Source: Athripsodes cinereus (taxonomy: Eukaryota; Arthropoda; Insecta; Trichoptera; Leptoceridae). From it: a DNA stretch of 64,000 nucleotides. Within the stretch, counting starts at the first letter, position 1; each line of letters starts with the position of its first letter. The position numbers and the translations under genes were made by a program. The notes under the pieces are model-generated. The model saw only the letters and a program-made list of their open reading frames with translations, was not told the DNA's origin and ran no database searches. Below, one piece after another: positions 50,101 to 56,394 of this stretch. Location of the stretch: NCBI GenBank assembly GCA_947579605.1, contig OX388325.1:10225572-10289571 (forward strand), in the 5' to 3' direction.

Positions 50101-53100
50101 TTTGAAAAAATATGGGTTAGTTGGAAGTTGTTTTTGCAAAAAAGTGCCTTTTACAGGACACAAGAAAAGGCTAAGAATAGATCTCCCACTCTTTTCTGTA
50201 AAATTTAGAGTATCCTTTAGGCAGGTGTTCGAAAAATATCACAAATAAGGTATATAGAATATTAAAAGTTAAAGACGTATGCCACTTATCTTAAATGTCT
50301 TTAACTTTAAATGGCACGTAGAGAACAGCTTTTATGTTTTTTCATGTAGTTAATTTACTGGAAACCCCACTCGTGGACTATGCTGCGGTGGTATAGGTAG
50401 AGAGGCTATACGGTAAAATGTCGCCTCGTGACATAGTGTATTTTCATTCCGACATACAGCTATTGTAAACCTCTTCGACCCCTCCGAGCACTTAACAAAC
50501 AATACTAGCAAAATTTTCTCTGTAGGCTACACGTAAAATATAGTCCATTTTTTTAAAGTTAATTTAAATAGTCTGAACATTATTCAATTAGCCCAATTGC
50601 TATTTTTTATCTCACTGTTCTAATTTTGTTGAAATTTTAATTTAGAAAAAAAAAACTGTTAGCGTAGTCTCTAGAATAAAGAGAATAGGTTTCCCAAACT
50701 TTGTTCAAATTTTCAAGTGTCTAACTGTAAAAGGTAGGTATATGTAAAAGTTGGCACTTAACCAAGGCTCAAGAGCGGAAGATACTAAGCTTTGAAAACA
50801 AGTGTCTTAGAAGGATTTTGGATGTCAGATGGTATGAACATGTTACAAATGATGCTGTGCGCCGGCGCACCCAGCAGAGACCTGTAATCTCCGTAATACA
50901 GGAGAGACGATGGTCCTGGCTGGGACATGTTTTGAGAATGCCTAATGATAGTGGGCCAAAAAGAGCATTGTTCTTCCGTCCGCAGGGGTTCCGTCGGCCC
51001 GGGCGTCCCTCCTTCACAATACACCGTTCCTATGACAACGATATCAGAGCACAAGGAATGTCGTGGAAAGAGGTGACGCAATTGGCACAGAGACGCTCTG
51101 AATGGAGGAGGCTGGTTTCTGCCCTGTGCTCCCGAGAGGAGCGTTGAGGGCGATGATGATGATATGTAAAAGTATAAAACCATTGACGTCTTTATTCTAA
51201 ATGTTTCATTTCTTAAATGACATAGAATTTATAAATTTATGTTAATTACATGCAAATAATTAGAAAACACCCTTTTTTATTCTCTAACTGGATATGGGCA
51301 CGACGTGCATATGACATAACCAGACATTTCGATTAGTGAACCATGTTCACATAATGCGATATTGTGCAAAATCTAATCAAAAGAAATTAGAAGGGTGTCC
51401 CAACGCTTACGAATTGGCTCTAGGCTGGCATTGATGACTACTTTGGACAATGTTCACCTATTCCTTCCATTCTCACTGTCATGATATAAGGTCCACCAAT
51501 CGAAAAATATTTAATGCAAACCACATAACCTTTCCATTAGATTTTGCACAATGTTCGATTGCGTAAACATGATTCTCCAGTCGGTATGTGTAATTGGTTT
51601 ATTGCAAGCAATTGATTCATTGACTACCCATTTGTGGAAGATACAGAGATGGTATGGATAAATATAGCATTGCTGAATCTGTTATTTCCGTTTAACATCT
51701 TTAAAACTCTGAAAGAGTTTTCTATAAACTGTGTATTTTGAGAAAGGATTTTCTAGATAGAGATAGGTTCTCGAGAACTCTGAACAAAAACTTTTGATAA
51801 TTTATTTTGGCAAATTGAATTTGAAAAAGAAAGATACACAAATTTCGTAATTTAAACTATTTTTAATTTTTATAAATTATTATAAATGTTTGGAGCAAGT
51901 GGACGAGTATGTAGGTATATATTTAGGAAGTTTGTTTGCGAGGGATGGAAGATGTGACAAGGATATCGAAAGAAGAAAAGTAGCCGGTGCTAGGATTAAC
52001 GGTGCACTTCGACCCATTGTCAGCAATGGCAATGTGTCGAACATGGCAAAATTGCTAGTGCACAATACCATCCTGGTACCGACACTTATGTATGCAAGCG
52101 AAACGTGGACATGGTTGAAGAAGGACGAAAGTGGAATAAATGCTGTGGAGATGAGATCGCTGAGGAGGATGGTTGGTAAAACGTTGCGTGATAGAGTGAG
52201 GAATGAGGATATTAGAAGAATGAGTGGATGAAAGAGGAGTGTTGTGGATAGAATGCGTGTAAATAAATTGAGATGGTTTGGTCATGTGGAACGAATGAAA
52301 GAGGAAAGAATGACAAAGAGGATATACTTGGCTGAAAGGAGGGGTGTGAGGAAGCGCGGGCGTCCGAGAACTACATGGCTTGAACATCTAGATCAAATTC
52401 TCAAGGAAGGCCGTGTTTTGAGTAAAAGAAACCGACGTGCGTGCATGAGAAATTGTATGACTGTGGAGGAAGCGAAAGAAGTATGTAAGGACAGATCTAA
52501 TTGGCGTTCCGTTCTCTCTGCCTACCCCACTTGGGATACGGCGTGAGGGAATAGATAGATAGAAATTTGACTGTTATGTAATTTCTACATAACTATTTAT
52601 CTTCATGATTTTTGTCTTGTTTTTTTTGTTTTTGATTTAAGTAAGGTAAAGTGTATATTACTACTGTTTGCTAGCAACGTGTTCGTCATATGCTTTGGTA
52701 ATTTGCGGGACCTTGATTGGTTTGTTTACTGAAGAAATTTGAATGTTGAATTTTTGTTAAGTTGAACTGTTTGTGTCCCTTAAAGACAATAATAAATAAA
52801 TAAAAAAACAAAACGGTCTCTGCAATTGACTGTCATTGGACGATGTCAGGACATATCCCAACTAAGATTTTACAGAGTAGGAATATTGATATAAGTATAA
52901 ATAAATGTTTGAAAAAATATTAAGGAAATAAATATAATTCAATATAAAGTCGCGTGTACTTTGGCAGTACCTATGTTCTGTAATGTGGGAGAGTTCATCG
53001 GTACATTTATACCGTAATAAACTGTCTGAGAAAGAAATATTATTAAACTGTGCTAAAAATAACGTTAAACAATGAGGAAAAAATATATCAAAGTAAGGCA

Positions 53101-55602
53101 AAATAAGATGAATGAGGGGTGGGAGAAATTGGAGCAGACCGGATGAAAGAAATAATGTGAAACTGTATTAATCATTTCTGAAAACAGAAAGTTTAAAGTT
53201 ATTTTAATAGGAGGATGAATTAAGGACTATATATTTATCTATACTATCACGATAAATCCCAGAAGTAGGATTGATAACAGATAAACTGCATTTAAAAAAC
53301 ATGCTAGTTGTAATCTCTGTTCCAATAAATAAATTAATGCATAAAGATTGGTGGCAATATATTCCATCACTGTTGAATTGTAGATGTTAAACGTCTTAAA
53401 TATGATGCTTTTTTATTCATAATAATCATCTGATTTTTACAGGATACTTGAAAACGTACAGAAGAGAGTGGGATTCTTTGCCGGAAAAATTATATTATAA
53501 AGTTCTTACCTCTTGTGCTAATTCAGCTTCCTGATCTTGATGTTGCATATGTAAAGGCGCAGCATTCTTCCCATGCATCGCTTGATAGGCAGCCGTAGTC
53601 AATACAGATATCTCATGCCACTTATCCATCAACAACTTCGAATGTATCTTCATGGGTATTTCCAATATAAACGGTAATTTCTTTGTCCACGCGACCATCT
53701 TGTGGACAATTGAGTCTCCTATTTTACAGAGTTTATCTCCAATCTCAGCTTTGTCTTCTAATAAGTCGGGAAGATGTTGTACCGTCGCTATATCTTCCAT
53801 AGCGTCGCAGTCTATTAAAGCTTGTATCATTTGAGCAGCTCTTTCAGCTGGCAATGCTCTTTCCCATTCCCTCTCCCGACTTGAAGACGAACTCACAGCA
53901 CTGTCTAATCTTTGTCTTAAGTGAACAATCTCACTTGGATTTGTTAAAGCAGTCTTCAGTATAGTTCCATTTGCTAATGGTTCAGGTCTTGGCGGGTTTT
54001 GAAGGTTTGTTGTATTGCTGGGTGATCCTTTTTGGCCAGTTTTTTTATGCTTTTTGTACTTGACTTTGTAAAGGTTGTATACGGCGCCACTGTTACGTCC
54101 TCCGGGCATTCTGTCCTCACGAACCGCTAAATGAGAAGAATACACAAAAAAATTATTAATAGTTATAATATTGTCTAATAAGATAAGTGATAATTATTAG
54201 TTTGATGTAGTGCTGAAGACAAAATTTTAGGAAAAAAAAAACAAGGTCGAAGTCTGTCACTACTTACTGAAGTGGAAATATATGGGCCAAACACAAAAAA
54301 TAAAGTAAGTCAGAACTATTCAGAATGAAAAAATATATCGTGGTTAGAGGTGATGTTGAAACGCTGTCTGAGTGAGTCACATGAATCACAAAACAAATTC
54401 TATAAGTTCTAAATAAAAAAAATAAAAAAATTCCATGTCTTGAAAATCTTAAAAGTCTAATGTCAAAAAGATTGATGCTAAAAATATGTTAAAGTGCTTA
54501 CCTTGTAAAACCATCCCCTGCTCTATGCATTTCTTAAATCGACAATACTGACACCGGTTTCTTTGGGCTTTTGTTATCTCACAAACACCATCAGCCACAC
54601 ACGTATAGACACGTCTGTTCTGTACCGTCCTCTTAAAGAAACCTTTACATCCTTCACATGTAATGATCCCATAATGAAGTCCAGTCGCTTTGTCTTCACA
54701 GATCATACAAATCATCGGTTGCTCCTCTTCATCAGGTGTAGCTTGGGGTTCAGGAGTGGAATAAACTAAACCTTTCATCGGAGGCGTCAAGCCACTAAAT
54801 TGTCCACCACCTGTCGCACTCGCCGCGCTTAAATTTAAAGCATGTAATTGTTGAGCTGGTGGAAGTTGTGATAAGTCTCCGGCCCACAACCTTTCCATAT
54901 TCAAAGGTCCATGAGAACCACCTCCTAAGCCAAGCAATAAATGAGCTGCTGATTCATCATTTACAGGTGCAGGTGGGCGCGGACTTCTTGAAGGTCCACT
55001 TTGCGTTAAAGGTGCATCGTTTTGTTGAGAAATTTGTGGAGGAGGCGCTGGTGACCAGAACATTGTTCTAACACCACCAGATTCTCCCATAATAACAGCT
55101 GGTGTAGTTCTTGGGCCTCTCTGTTCGTGTAGTAAGCCTGTTGGTGGAAAATTGCCTCCAATCAATTCAGGTTTAACTCCGTTGATTCTATTCGCTTGCA
55201 TCCATAAATGGTGTTGTTGTGGAGACAGCGGTGGGAGGATTTGGGTCATTTGTGGTTGTGGCGCTGGTGCTCTAGGTCTTGGTGCTGGGCTTAGACGGGT
55301 GCAAACTGGGTTTTGTTGTACATTTGGCTGCGAAGTGGGTGTGATAGGTGTTGAATTGTTATATTCGAAGATTTCTCTCTTGACTAAGACTGTTGAAGGT
55401 GCTCCTTCACTTTTGATGACTGAACATGATGCGAGAGAACGTATGACGCCAGGATTTGAAGGTGTTGGATGCTGGGGCGGGCCGGGACCTGGAGGGGCAG
55501 TTGGTGCCGCCTCCGGGGAGCCCCGCCCTTCCCCAGGCATCCTAGGTGGCGACAGAGGCACAGGATCCGGGGATGATGTGCTCGTGTCTGCAACTGATTC
55601 GC
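26093..55602 (-). CDS. Hr4: Hr4, ecdysone-responsive orphan nuclear receptor (3' part)
   Basis: Joined exons: 55602-54502, 54126-53510, 48292-48100, 27204-27089, 26173-26093. Splice phases all close, giving about 701 residues and a TAG stop; upstream exon(s) are outside the window. A Pro/Gln-rich N-terminal region covers the first ~290 visible residues. A two-zinc-finger nuclear-receptor DNA-binding domain is at about 298-366 ([12 protein letters not shown]-box [17 protein letters not shown]). It is followed by the basic [16 protein letters not shown] extension and a ligand-binding-type domain to the end. The sequence matches insect HR4 (NR6A/GCNF group), a nuclear transcription factor induced by 20-hydroxyecdysone that acts in moulting and metamorphic timing. 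One intron is 20.9 kb, and the gene may have a very long 3' UTR. No frameshift was seen. Confidence 0.95.
26174..27088 (-). other. Hr4 intron with an unexplained ORF
   Basis: Within the intron, a minus-strand frame at 26320-26625 (101 codons) includes [20 protein letters not shown] and [19 protein letters not shown]. The block is less AT-rich than its surroundings, but the frame has no recognised family and no splice context. It is probably a relic of an unidentified mobile element. Confidence 0.4.
27089..27204 (-). CDS. Hr4: Hr4, fourth visible coding exon
   Basis: It completes a Glu codon after GTTTCAG, then encodes [38 protein letters not shown], and stops at the phase-0 donor GAG|GTAAAT. 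The [10 protein letters not shown]...[14 protein letters not shown] pattern is the helix 8-10 region of nuclear-receptor LBDs. Confidence 0.95.
27607..27652 (-). repeat. SINE family A tail fragment
   Basis: Only the 3' tail (GGGTTTATAACAAAACCCAG followed by ATATATC and an A/T run) is present, just upstream of a family B copy. Confidence 0.6.
27685..27903 (+). repeat. family B repeat, near full length
   Basis: Reference copy. The head is TTTTTGAGTGTCCTGTAAAA. The middle has TTCAGCGATGAGGTTTGCCA and CATCCTGAATGTC. The tail is CTACCCCACTTGTGGGATAT then GCCGTGATGGTA and a poly-A run. Many other copies end in (GATA)n or (TAG)n. Additional fragments lie at 13845-13890, 22205-22265, 30705-30765, 33870-33935, 39545-39620, 46140-46260, 48885-48990 and 49480-49545. 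Confidence 0.85.
28000..28690. other. Hr4 large intron, AT-rich, nothing recognised
   Basis: No repeat family seen elsewhere in the window, and no protein-like frame, could be identified. Confidence 0.4.
28700..28990 (+). pseudogene. LINE relic (same family as 4.8-5.2 kb)
   Basis: At 28810-28910 the plus strand encodes [15 protein letters not shown], a stop, then [13 protein letters not shown]. It aligns with MNCGSYVELKRLAENRDEW...ADQSNG at 5.1 kb. Flanking blocks ACGCAACCTTGTTT at 28968 and ATGCAACCTTGTTT at 28729 suggest a partly duplicated flank. Confidence 0.55.
29390..30217 (-). mobile_element. 5'-truncated jockey/CR1-like LINE inserted in family B
   Basis: Minus-strand coding sequence runs without stops from [20 protein letters not shown] through a C-terminal [18 protein letters not shown], then a 3' UTR and (TTTA)n. 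The segment is flanked by GGCAT (29385-29389 and 30218-30222). Outside it, the two halves of a family B tail continue (CCACTTGTGGGAGATGCC and ATGATGGAATAGA). The 190-codon ORF at this site is therefore a chimera: its first ~17 codons come from family B. The intact frame suggests a fairly recent insertion. Confidence 0.85.
30270..31400. other. Hr4 large intron, AT-rich
   Basis: Apart from a family B tail at 30705-30765 (minus), nothing is recognised. Confidence 0.4.
31411..33810 (+). mobile_element. unclassified element with TTCGAAAC subterminal repeats
   Basis: Both ends are crowded with TTTCGAAAC/GTTTCGAA motifs (31470-31690, and 33090-33150 with 33630-33780). The extreme ends read CCCAAGTAGC at the left and, inverted, CCCAAGAAAC at the right. 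Inside, 31801-31914 is an exon-like frame, [20 protein letters not shown] followed by [17 protein letters not shown], ending at a GTAAGT donor. No transposase domain was recognised and no clear target duplication was found, so the borders and class are provisional. The interior also holds TTTATT-rich LINE-tail-like pieces near 32.16 and 32.45 kb. Confidence 0.4.
33815..35100 (-). other. LINE family J relic and AT-rich intron
   Basis: At 34025-34460 the minus strand holds a decayed family J C-terminus and 3' end (ATGCCGTACCCC...GGGCAAAGAGAATGG in plus-strand text). A family B tail lies at 33870-33935, and a (CA)n run at about 34890. Otherwise nothing is recognised. Confidence 0.45.
35105..35270 (-). 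repeat. LINE-like 3' UTR with strong hairpin
   Basis: An (AAT)n run at 35113-35132 precedes AGTTTATTAATCACAAATATC. A perfect 9-bp stem, CTCCCCAAA (35205-35213) with TTTGGGGAG (35232-35240), closes an 18-nt loop. A 3' stem-loop next to a simple-repeat tail is what several LINE reverse transcriptases recognise, so this is probably a minus-strand LINE 3' end. Confidence 0.45.
35271..36920. other. AT-rich intron sequence, one tRNA-like box
   Basis: A B-box-like GGTTCGAATCC occurs on the minus strand at about 35455-35465 without an evident A box. No genes or other repeats are recognised. Confidence 0.35.
36928..37092 (+). repeat. family B repeat with (GATA)n tail
   Basis: The copy lacks the head but carries the canonical middle and tail (CTACCCCACTTGTGGGATAT, GCCGTGATGGTA), followed by four GATA units. 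It shows the normal 3' end of the family. Confidence 0.88.
37095..38095. other. AT-rich intron, only a family B head fragment seen
   Basis: Near 37.68-37.75 kb there is TTCTTTGCCGGAGACTTC, part of the family B 5' boundary. Nothing else is recognised. Confidence 0.4.
38100..38510 (-). repeat. family B copy split by a ~240-bp module
   Basis: The outer parts are the minus-strand B tail (GGTAGCCCGCAGACTAACTG) and B middle (GGGTAGCATGCCTCACCACT). Between them, about 38170-38410, lies a module starting CATCCTCTGTAATTGTGACG. The same module, about 80% alike by eye, is inside the hAT-like element at about 46.885-47.11 kb. Its identity is unknown. Confidence 0.6.
38885..39095 (+). repeat. family B repeat, diverged
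   Basis: The head (GTAAGTTTTCAAGTGTTTTG, AAAAGGCAGGTGTTCGTA) and middle are clear; the tail is degenerate. Confidence 0.7.
39775..40126. repeat. 352-bp foldback element (family F)
   Basis: Inverted arms of about 130 bp (39775-39912 and 39998-40126) face each other across about 85 bp. The arms start AAACCAATCAGAAACCTCG and its inverse. A second copy is at 51318-51600 and a third, interrupted one at 56395-56840. No coding capacity. Confidence 0.85.
40210..40645 (-). pseudogene. LINE family J C-terminus interrupted by a SINE
   Basis: The minus strand reads [20 protein letters not shown], then [16 protein letters not shown], then a stop and frameshifts before the 3' end at about 40210 (CCCACTTGGGACACGGCGTG). 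A different SINE abuts its upstream side. Confidence 0.75.
40645..40800 (+). repeat. tRNA-derived SINE (second family)
   Basis: The head GGCCGGTGTGGCGCAGAGTT holds an A-box-like motif, and GGGTTCGTTTCCC is the B box. The body CTGGGTTTGGGTTTTACAT differs from family A. It sits within LINE sequence and is therefore the younger insertion. Confidence 0.75.
40940..41464 (+). mobile_element. hAT-type MITE, copy 1 (525 bp)
   Basis: The ends are TAGTGATGTG and, inverted, TAGTGTTGTG. The flanks are an exact 8-bp duplication ATTGGTAC (40932-40939 and 41465-41472). A perfect 42-bp palindrome built from GAGAAATTT and AAATTTCTC blocks lies at 41393-41434. A short frame inside ([18 protein letters not shown]) is also found in copy 2. 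The 8-bp duplication and terminal TAGTG place it in the hAT superfamily. It lies in the large Hr4 intron. Confidence 0.93.
41475..42055. other. AT-rich Hr4 intron, nothing recognised
   Basis: The segment is low-complexity AT-rich sequence with short ORFs of no family. Confidence 0.4.
42060..42435 (+). repeat. dispersed ACTAGCTGACCCG...ATTAGA repeat
   Basis: It begins ACTAGCTGACCCGTCAAACG and ends with CGAGAATTTTATATATTAGA after AAAATCGATCCAGCCGTTTC. This arrangement is a common dispersed repeat in lepidopteran genomes and is related in layout to the 10.17-10.37 kb repeat. Its class (LINE 3' end or non-autonomous element) is not settled here. Confidence 0.65.
42588..42784 (+). repeat. family B repeat
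   Basis: Head, middle (TTCAGCGATGAAGCATGTCA) and a diverged tail are recognisable. Confidence 0.75.
42884..42960. repeat. (GAT)n microsatellite plus GGCGCC-bounded block
   Basis: Six GAT units precede a block GACGCCGTTTAACAGTCC...CTCAAGGGCGCC, which matches 2025-2069 in layout and sequence. Confidence 0.65.
43427..43660 (-). repeat. family B repeat, minus orientation
   Basis: The tail (ACCATCATGGCATTTTCCAC), middle (CTCATCGCTGAAATGG) and head (CCTTTTACAGGACAATCGAA) are present in inverted order, with a small local duplication in the middle (GTAAAGAAATTCA twice). Confidence 0.8.
43665..44290 (-). other. AT-rich intron with a Penelope-like tail motif
   Basis: At 44105-44190 the minus strand reads CTGAAGATGCCCGCCACAGT, then GTGAAACGTCGCGACATAATAA. 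This resembles the conserved non-coding ends of insect Penelope-like elements, close to a hammerhead layout but with CUGAAGA instead of CUGAUGA. Nothing else is recognised. Confidence 0.35.
44292..44499. mobile_element. hAT-type MITE (208 bp)
   Basis: The TIRs are CAGTGTTCCGCAAA and its inverse TTTGCGGAACACTG, flanked by an exact 8-bp duplication TTTTAATG (44284-44291 and 44500-44507). No coding capacity. CAGTG ends with 8-bp duplications are diagnostic of hAT elements. Confidence 0.93.
44510..46395. other. AT-rich intron with a family D fragment
   Basis: At 45430-45600 (minus) there is a family D piece (GAGACGTCATTCGTC...GAATTCTACTACCTAAACACC). An (AAAG)n run lies near 45810, and a degenerate family B at 46140-46260. 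No gene was seen. Confidence 0.45.
46402..47243. mobile_element. hAT-like element with SINE insertion (842 bp)
   Basis: The ends are CAGTGGTTTCCAA and, inverted, CAGTGGTCTCCAA. The flanks CTGTATAG (46394-46401) and CTGTACAG (47244-47251) form an 8-bp duplication with one mismatch. A SINE family A copy interrupts it at 46485-46663. The interior at about 46885-47110 is the module also found at 38.17-38.41 kb. No intact transposase was found. Confidence 0.85.
46485..46663 (-). repeat. SINE family A inside a hAT-like element
   Basis: A full but diverged copy on the minus strand, with B box GGTTCGATTCC, body and A-rich tail. It is younger than its host element. Confidence 0.82.
47888..47916 (+). 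ncRNA. hammerhead-like fragment
   Basis: CTGATGA is followed by a GGAG...CTCC hairpin and GAATAC in place of GAAAC. The core is imperfect and it is probably a relic of a Penelope-like element. Confidence 0.25.
47984..48036 (+). repeat. SINE family A 3' tail, next to an Hr4 exon
   Basis: Only GTGTATAAGGTTGTATTTGG and the CCCAGATGCATC tail remain. It ends about 64 bp downstream (transcript sense) of the Hr4 exon at 48100-48292. Confidence 0.65.
48100..48292 (-). CDS. Hr4: Hr4, third visible coding exon
   Basis: It starts in phase 0 after TATTCCAG with [20 protein letters not shown], continues [20 protein letters not shown], and ends in phase 1 at AATG|GTAAGT. The [16 protein letters not shown] motif is typical of helices 7-8 of nuclear-receptor LBDs. 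Confidence 0.95.
48455..48600 (+). repeat. dispersed repeat, family C
   Basis: A ~145-bp block with GGATGCGAACGTCAATCATC and AATATTCGAATGAATACCTT recurs inverted at about 56840-56960. It ends with a short local duplication of GAATACCTTCGTTACC. Confidence 0.65.
48690..48865 (-). repeat. family D repeat (Penelope-like end)
   Basis: The minus strand reads TTTGATAATGACTTTGTAAG then TCGAAACCAGGTTACTGTG. The GTCGGTGTTTACG...AGAAATTC block typical of family D lies next to it. The layout TGATAATGAC-loop-GTCGAAA resembles a degenerate hammerhead core. Confidence 0.45.
49556..49760 (+). repeat. LINE 3' UTR fragments
   Basis: GGGAAGATATCGCGCTTC...ATAAACTCGTCCATTGCACA is the inverse of blocks in the LINE 3' UTRs at 29.49 kb and 58.85 kb. 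A TTTATTTA run and another LINE-tail-like block (AATCCACGGCGTGAGCCTTT) follow. Confidence 0.6.
49765..50180. other. AT-rich intron, nothing recognised
   Basis: A 91-codon plus-strand ORF (49722-49997) has no family resemblance and starts inside LINE-tail sequence. Confidence 0.4.
50185..50402 (+). repeat. family B repeat, full length
   Basis: The head TCTCCCACTCTTTTCTGTAA, middle and tail (ACCCCACTCGTGGACTATGC, GGTGGTATAG) are present. Confidence 0.8.
50751..51161 (+). mobile_element. 5'-truncated LINE (family I) with target duplication
   Basis: The 11-bp direct repeat ATATGTAAAAG flanks it (50740-50750 and 51162-51172). The open frame from about 50765 encodes [20 protein letters not shown], then [19 protein letters not shown] and [16 protein letters not shown]. 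This is the C-terminus of a LINE endonuclease-RT. It ends in (GAT)n. The frame is open throughout, so the insertion is relatively young. Confidence 0.9.
51318..51600. repeat. foldback family F, copy 2
   Basis: Shares GTGTCCCAACGCTTACGAAT and flanking blocks with the element at 39775-40126. The arms are more diverged. It lies inside a family B copy. Confidence 0.75.
51885..52562 (+). pseudogene. LINE family J, best copy (RT C-terminus to 3' end)
   Basis: It encodes [20 protein letters not shown], then [14 protein letters not shown] and [20 protein letters not shown], ending [14 protein letters not shown]. One in-frame TGA (52228-52230, RMSG-stop-KRSV) sits where the 8.1-8.5 kb copy has Cys, so it is a nonsense mutation. 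The 3' end reads CCCCACTTGGGATACGGCGT, then GAGGGAATAGATAGATAG. This tail resembles that of family B. Confidence 0.9.
52563..53240. other. Hr4 intron, AT-rich, nothing recognised
   Basis: Short ORFs only; no known repeat family identified. Confidence 0.4.
53245..53487 (-). repeat. family B repeat abutting an Hr4 splice donor
   Basis: The inverted tail (CTATACTATCACGATAAATC), middle and head (GAGAGTGGGATTCTTTGCCG) are present. The head ends about 22 bp from the donor at 53509. Confidence 0.8.
53510..54126 (-). CDS. Hr4: Hr4, second visible coding exon
   Basis: After CATTTAG it completes an Ala codon and reads [20 protein letters not shown], the basic extension after the DNA-binding domain. 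A hinge rich in Pro, Asn and Ser follows, then the start of the ligand-binding-type domain ([47 protein letters not shown]). It ends in phase 0 at GAG|GTAAGA. Confidence 0.96.
54127..54501 (-). other. short Hr4 intron
   Basis: 375 bp between the DNA-binding-domain exon and the hinge exon; AT-rich, no repeat recognised. Confidence 0.9.
54502..55602 (-). CDS. Hr4: Hr4, first visible coding exon (N-terminal region and DNA-binding domain)
   Basis: It opens after TTTGTTTCAG with the last two bases of a codon, then [20 protein letters not shown], 366 complete codons in all. It is Pro/Gln-rich up to about residue 290. The DNA-binding domain ([20 protein letters not shown] onward, eight zinc-ligand Cys) fills the end. 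It stops in phase 1 at CAAG|GTAAGC just after IEQGMVLQ. A good acceptor and lack of an early ATG indicate an internal exon. Confidence 0.96.
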
Positions 55603-55639
55603 CTGAAACAAAAGAAATAATTCATAGTTAGAATTTTTT

Positions 55640-55826
55640 TTTAACGGTAGGGAGATGTTCGAAAAAATTAAGACATATTTCATCTTTAATTCAGTGATGA
55701 TGTTTGTAACCTATTCTGAATGTCTATTTTGTTGACATAAAGGAGACAGCTTGCATGTTTATTATAAGCATGAGATGCACTGGCTGTCCCACTTTGAGAG
55801 ATATGGCGTGATATTATAGTTGAAGT
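55640..55826 (+). repeat. family B repeat
   Basis: It keeps the middle (TTCAGTGATGATGTTTG) and tail (GGCTGTCCCACTTTGAGAGA, TATGGCGTGATATTATAG), just upstream of the Hr4 exon. Confidence 0.75.
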
Positions 55827-55842
55827 ATTAACTTTATACTAT

Positions 55843-56083
55843 ATATTAATTGAGTCGGTGCACACGTAGTAGAATTCCATAATAATGCAATTTGAAACAA
55901 GTGTTCCTTTCTACTATTGTTTGTTAATTCGCAGAGAGACGTCTTTCGACTTATAAGGTTATTATCAATCGATGACGTATTCGATTCATCATCAAAGATT
56001 GATAATGACCTTATAAGTCGAAAGACGTCTCTCTGCGAATTAACAAACAATAGTAGAAAGGAACACTTGTTTCAAATTGCATT
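55843..56083. mobile_element. palindromic family D insertion with 16-bp direct repeats
   Basis: ATTAACTTTATACTAT occurs at 55827-55842 and 56084-56099, consistent with a target duplication. The insert begins with the family D head (GTCGGTGCACACGTAGTAGA). From 55881 to 56086 it is a nearly perfect inverted repeat with arms of about 90 bp and a ~26-bp centre. The arms carry TGATAATGACCTTATAAGTC then GAAAGACGTC, like a degenerate hammerhead core. Inverted double copies of this sort are known for Penelope-like elements; that assignment is inferred. Confidence 0.7.
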
Positions 56084-56105
56084 ATTAACTTTATACTATC
56101 TCTAA

Positions 56106-56190
56106 GACACGGAGAGAATAGCTTGCATGTTATTATAAGAACCTGGTCCACTGGCTATCCCACTTGTGGGAAATGCCGTGATGGTATCGT
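56106..56190 (+). repeat. family B tail
   Basis: CTATCCCACTTGTGGGAAAT, GCCGTGATGGTATCG. With the copy at 55640-55826 it may represent a split or doubled B element. Confidence 0.8.
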
Positions 56191-56394
56191 TGTAGTTCAA
56201 TAACTTTATACCATCTCTAAAAAAAAATTGTAAGACCTTTACAGAGTGCGTTGGCCTATAATAAGGAATAATAAAATATGTATATACAAATATCTAAATT
56301 TAGAACAAGGAAATAAAATATCAAGAAGACGTATATACAACATGTTGTATTAATTACTTATGTAGCTATATCCGGCATCGGTCGGGAAAAAAAA

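Larger units (their letters stand above)
50700..51660 (+). repeat. family B copy broken by two later insertions
   Basis: B head: 50713-50750. B middle: 51162-51260. B tail: 51600-51660 (ACTACCCATTTGTGGAAGAT). A LINE occupies 50751-51161 and a foldback occupies about 51318-51600. Read without them, the B segments are colinear with the reference copy at 27.7 kb. Confidence 0.75.

Noticed and set aside
54449..55561. Start of Hr4 translation at the beginning of the long ORF
   Set aside because: The apparent first Met is a GTG within an internal exon that has a strong acceptor upstream at 55603; the true start lies outside the window.
55152..55631. 159-codon plus-strand ORF opposite the Hr4 N-terminal exon
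   Set aside because: It is the antisense shadow of the Pro/Gln-rich Hr4 exon; the Gly/Cys-rich text follows from the complement.
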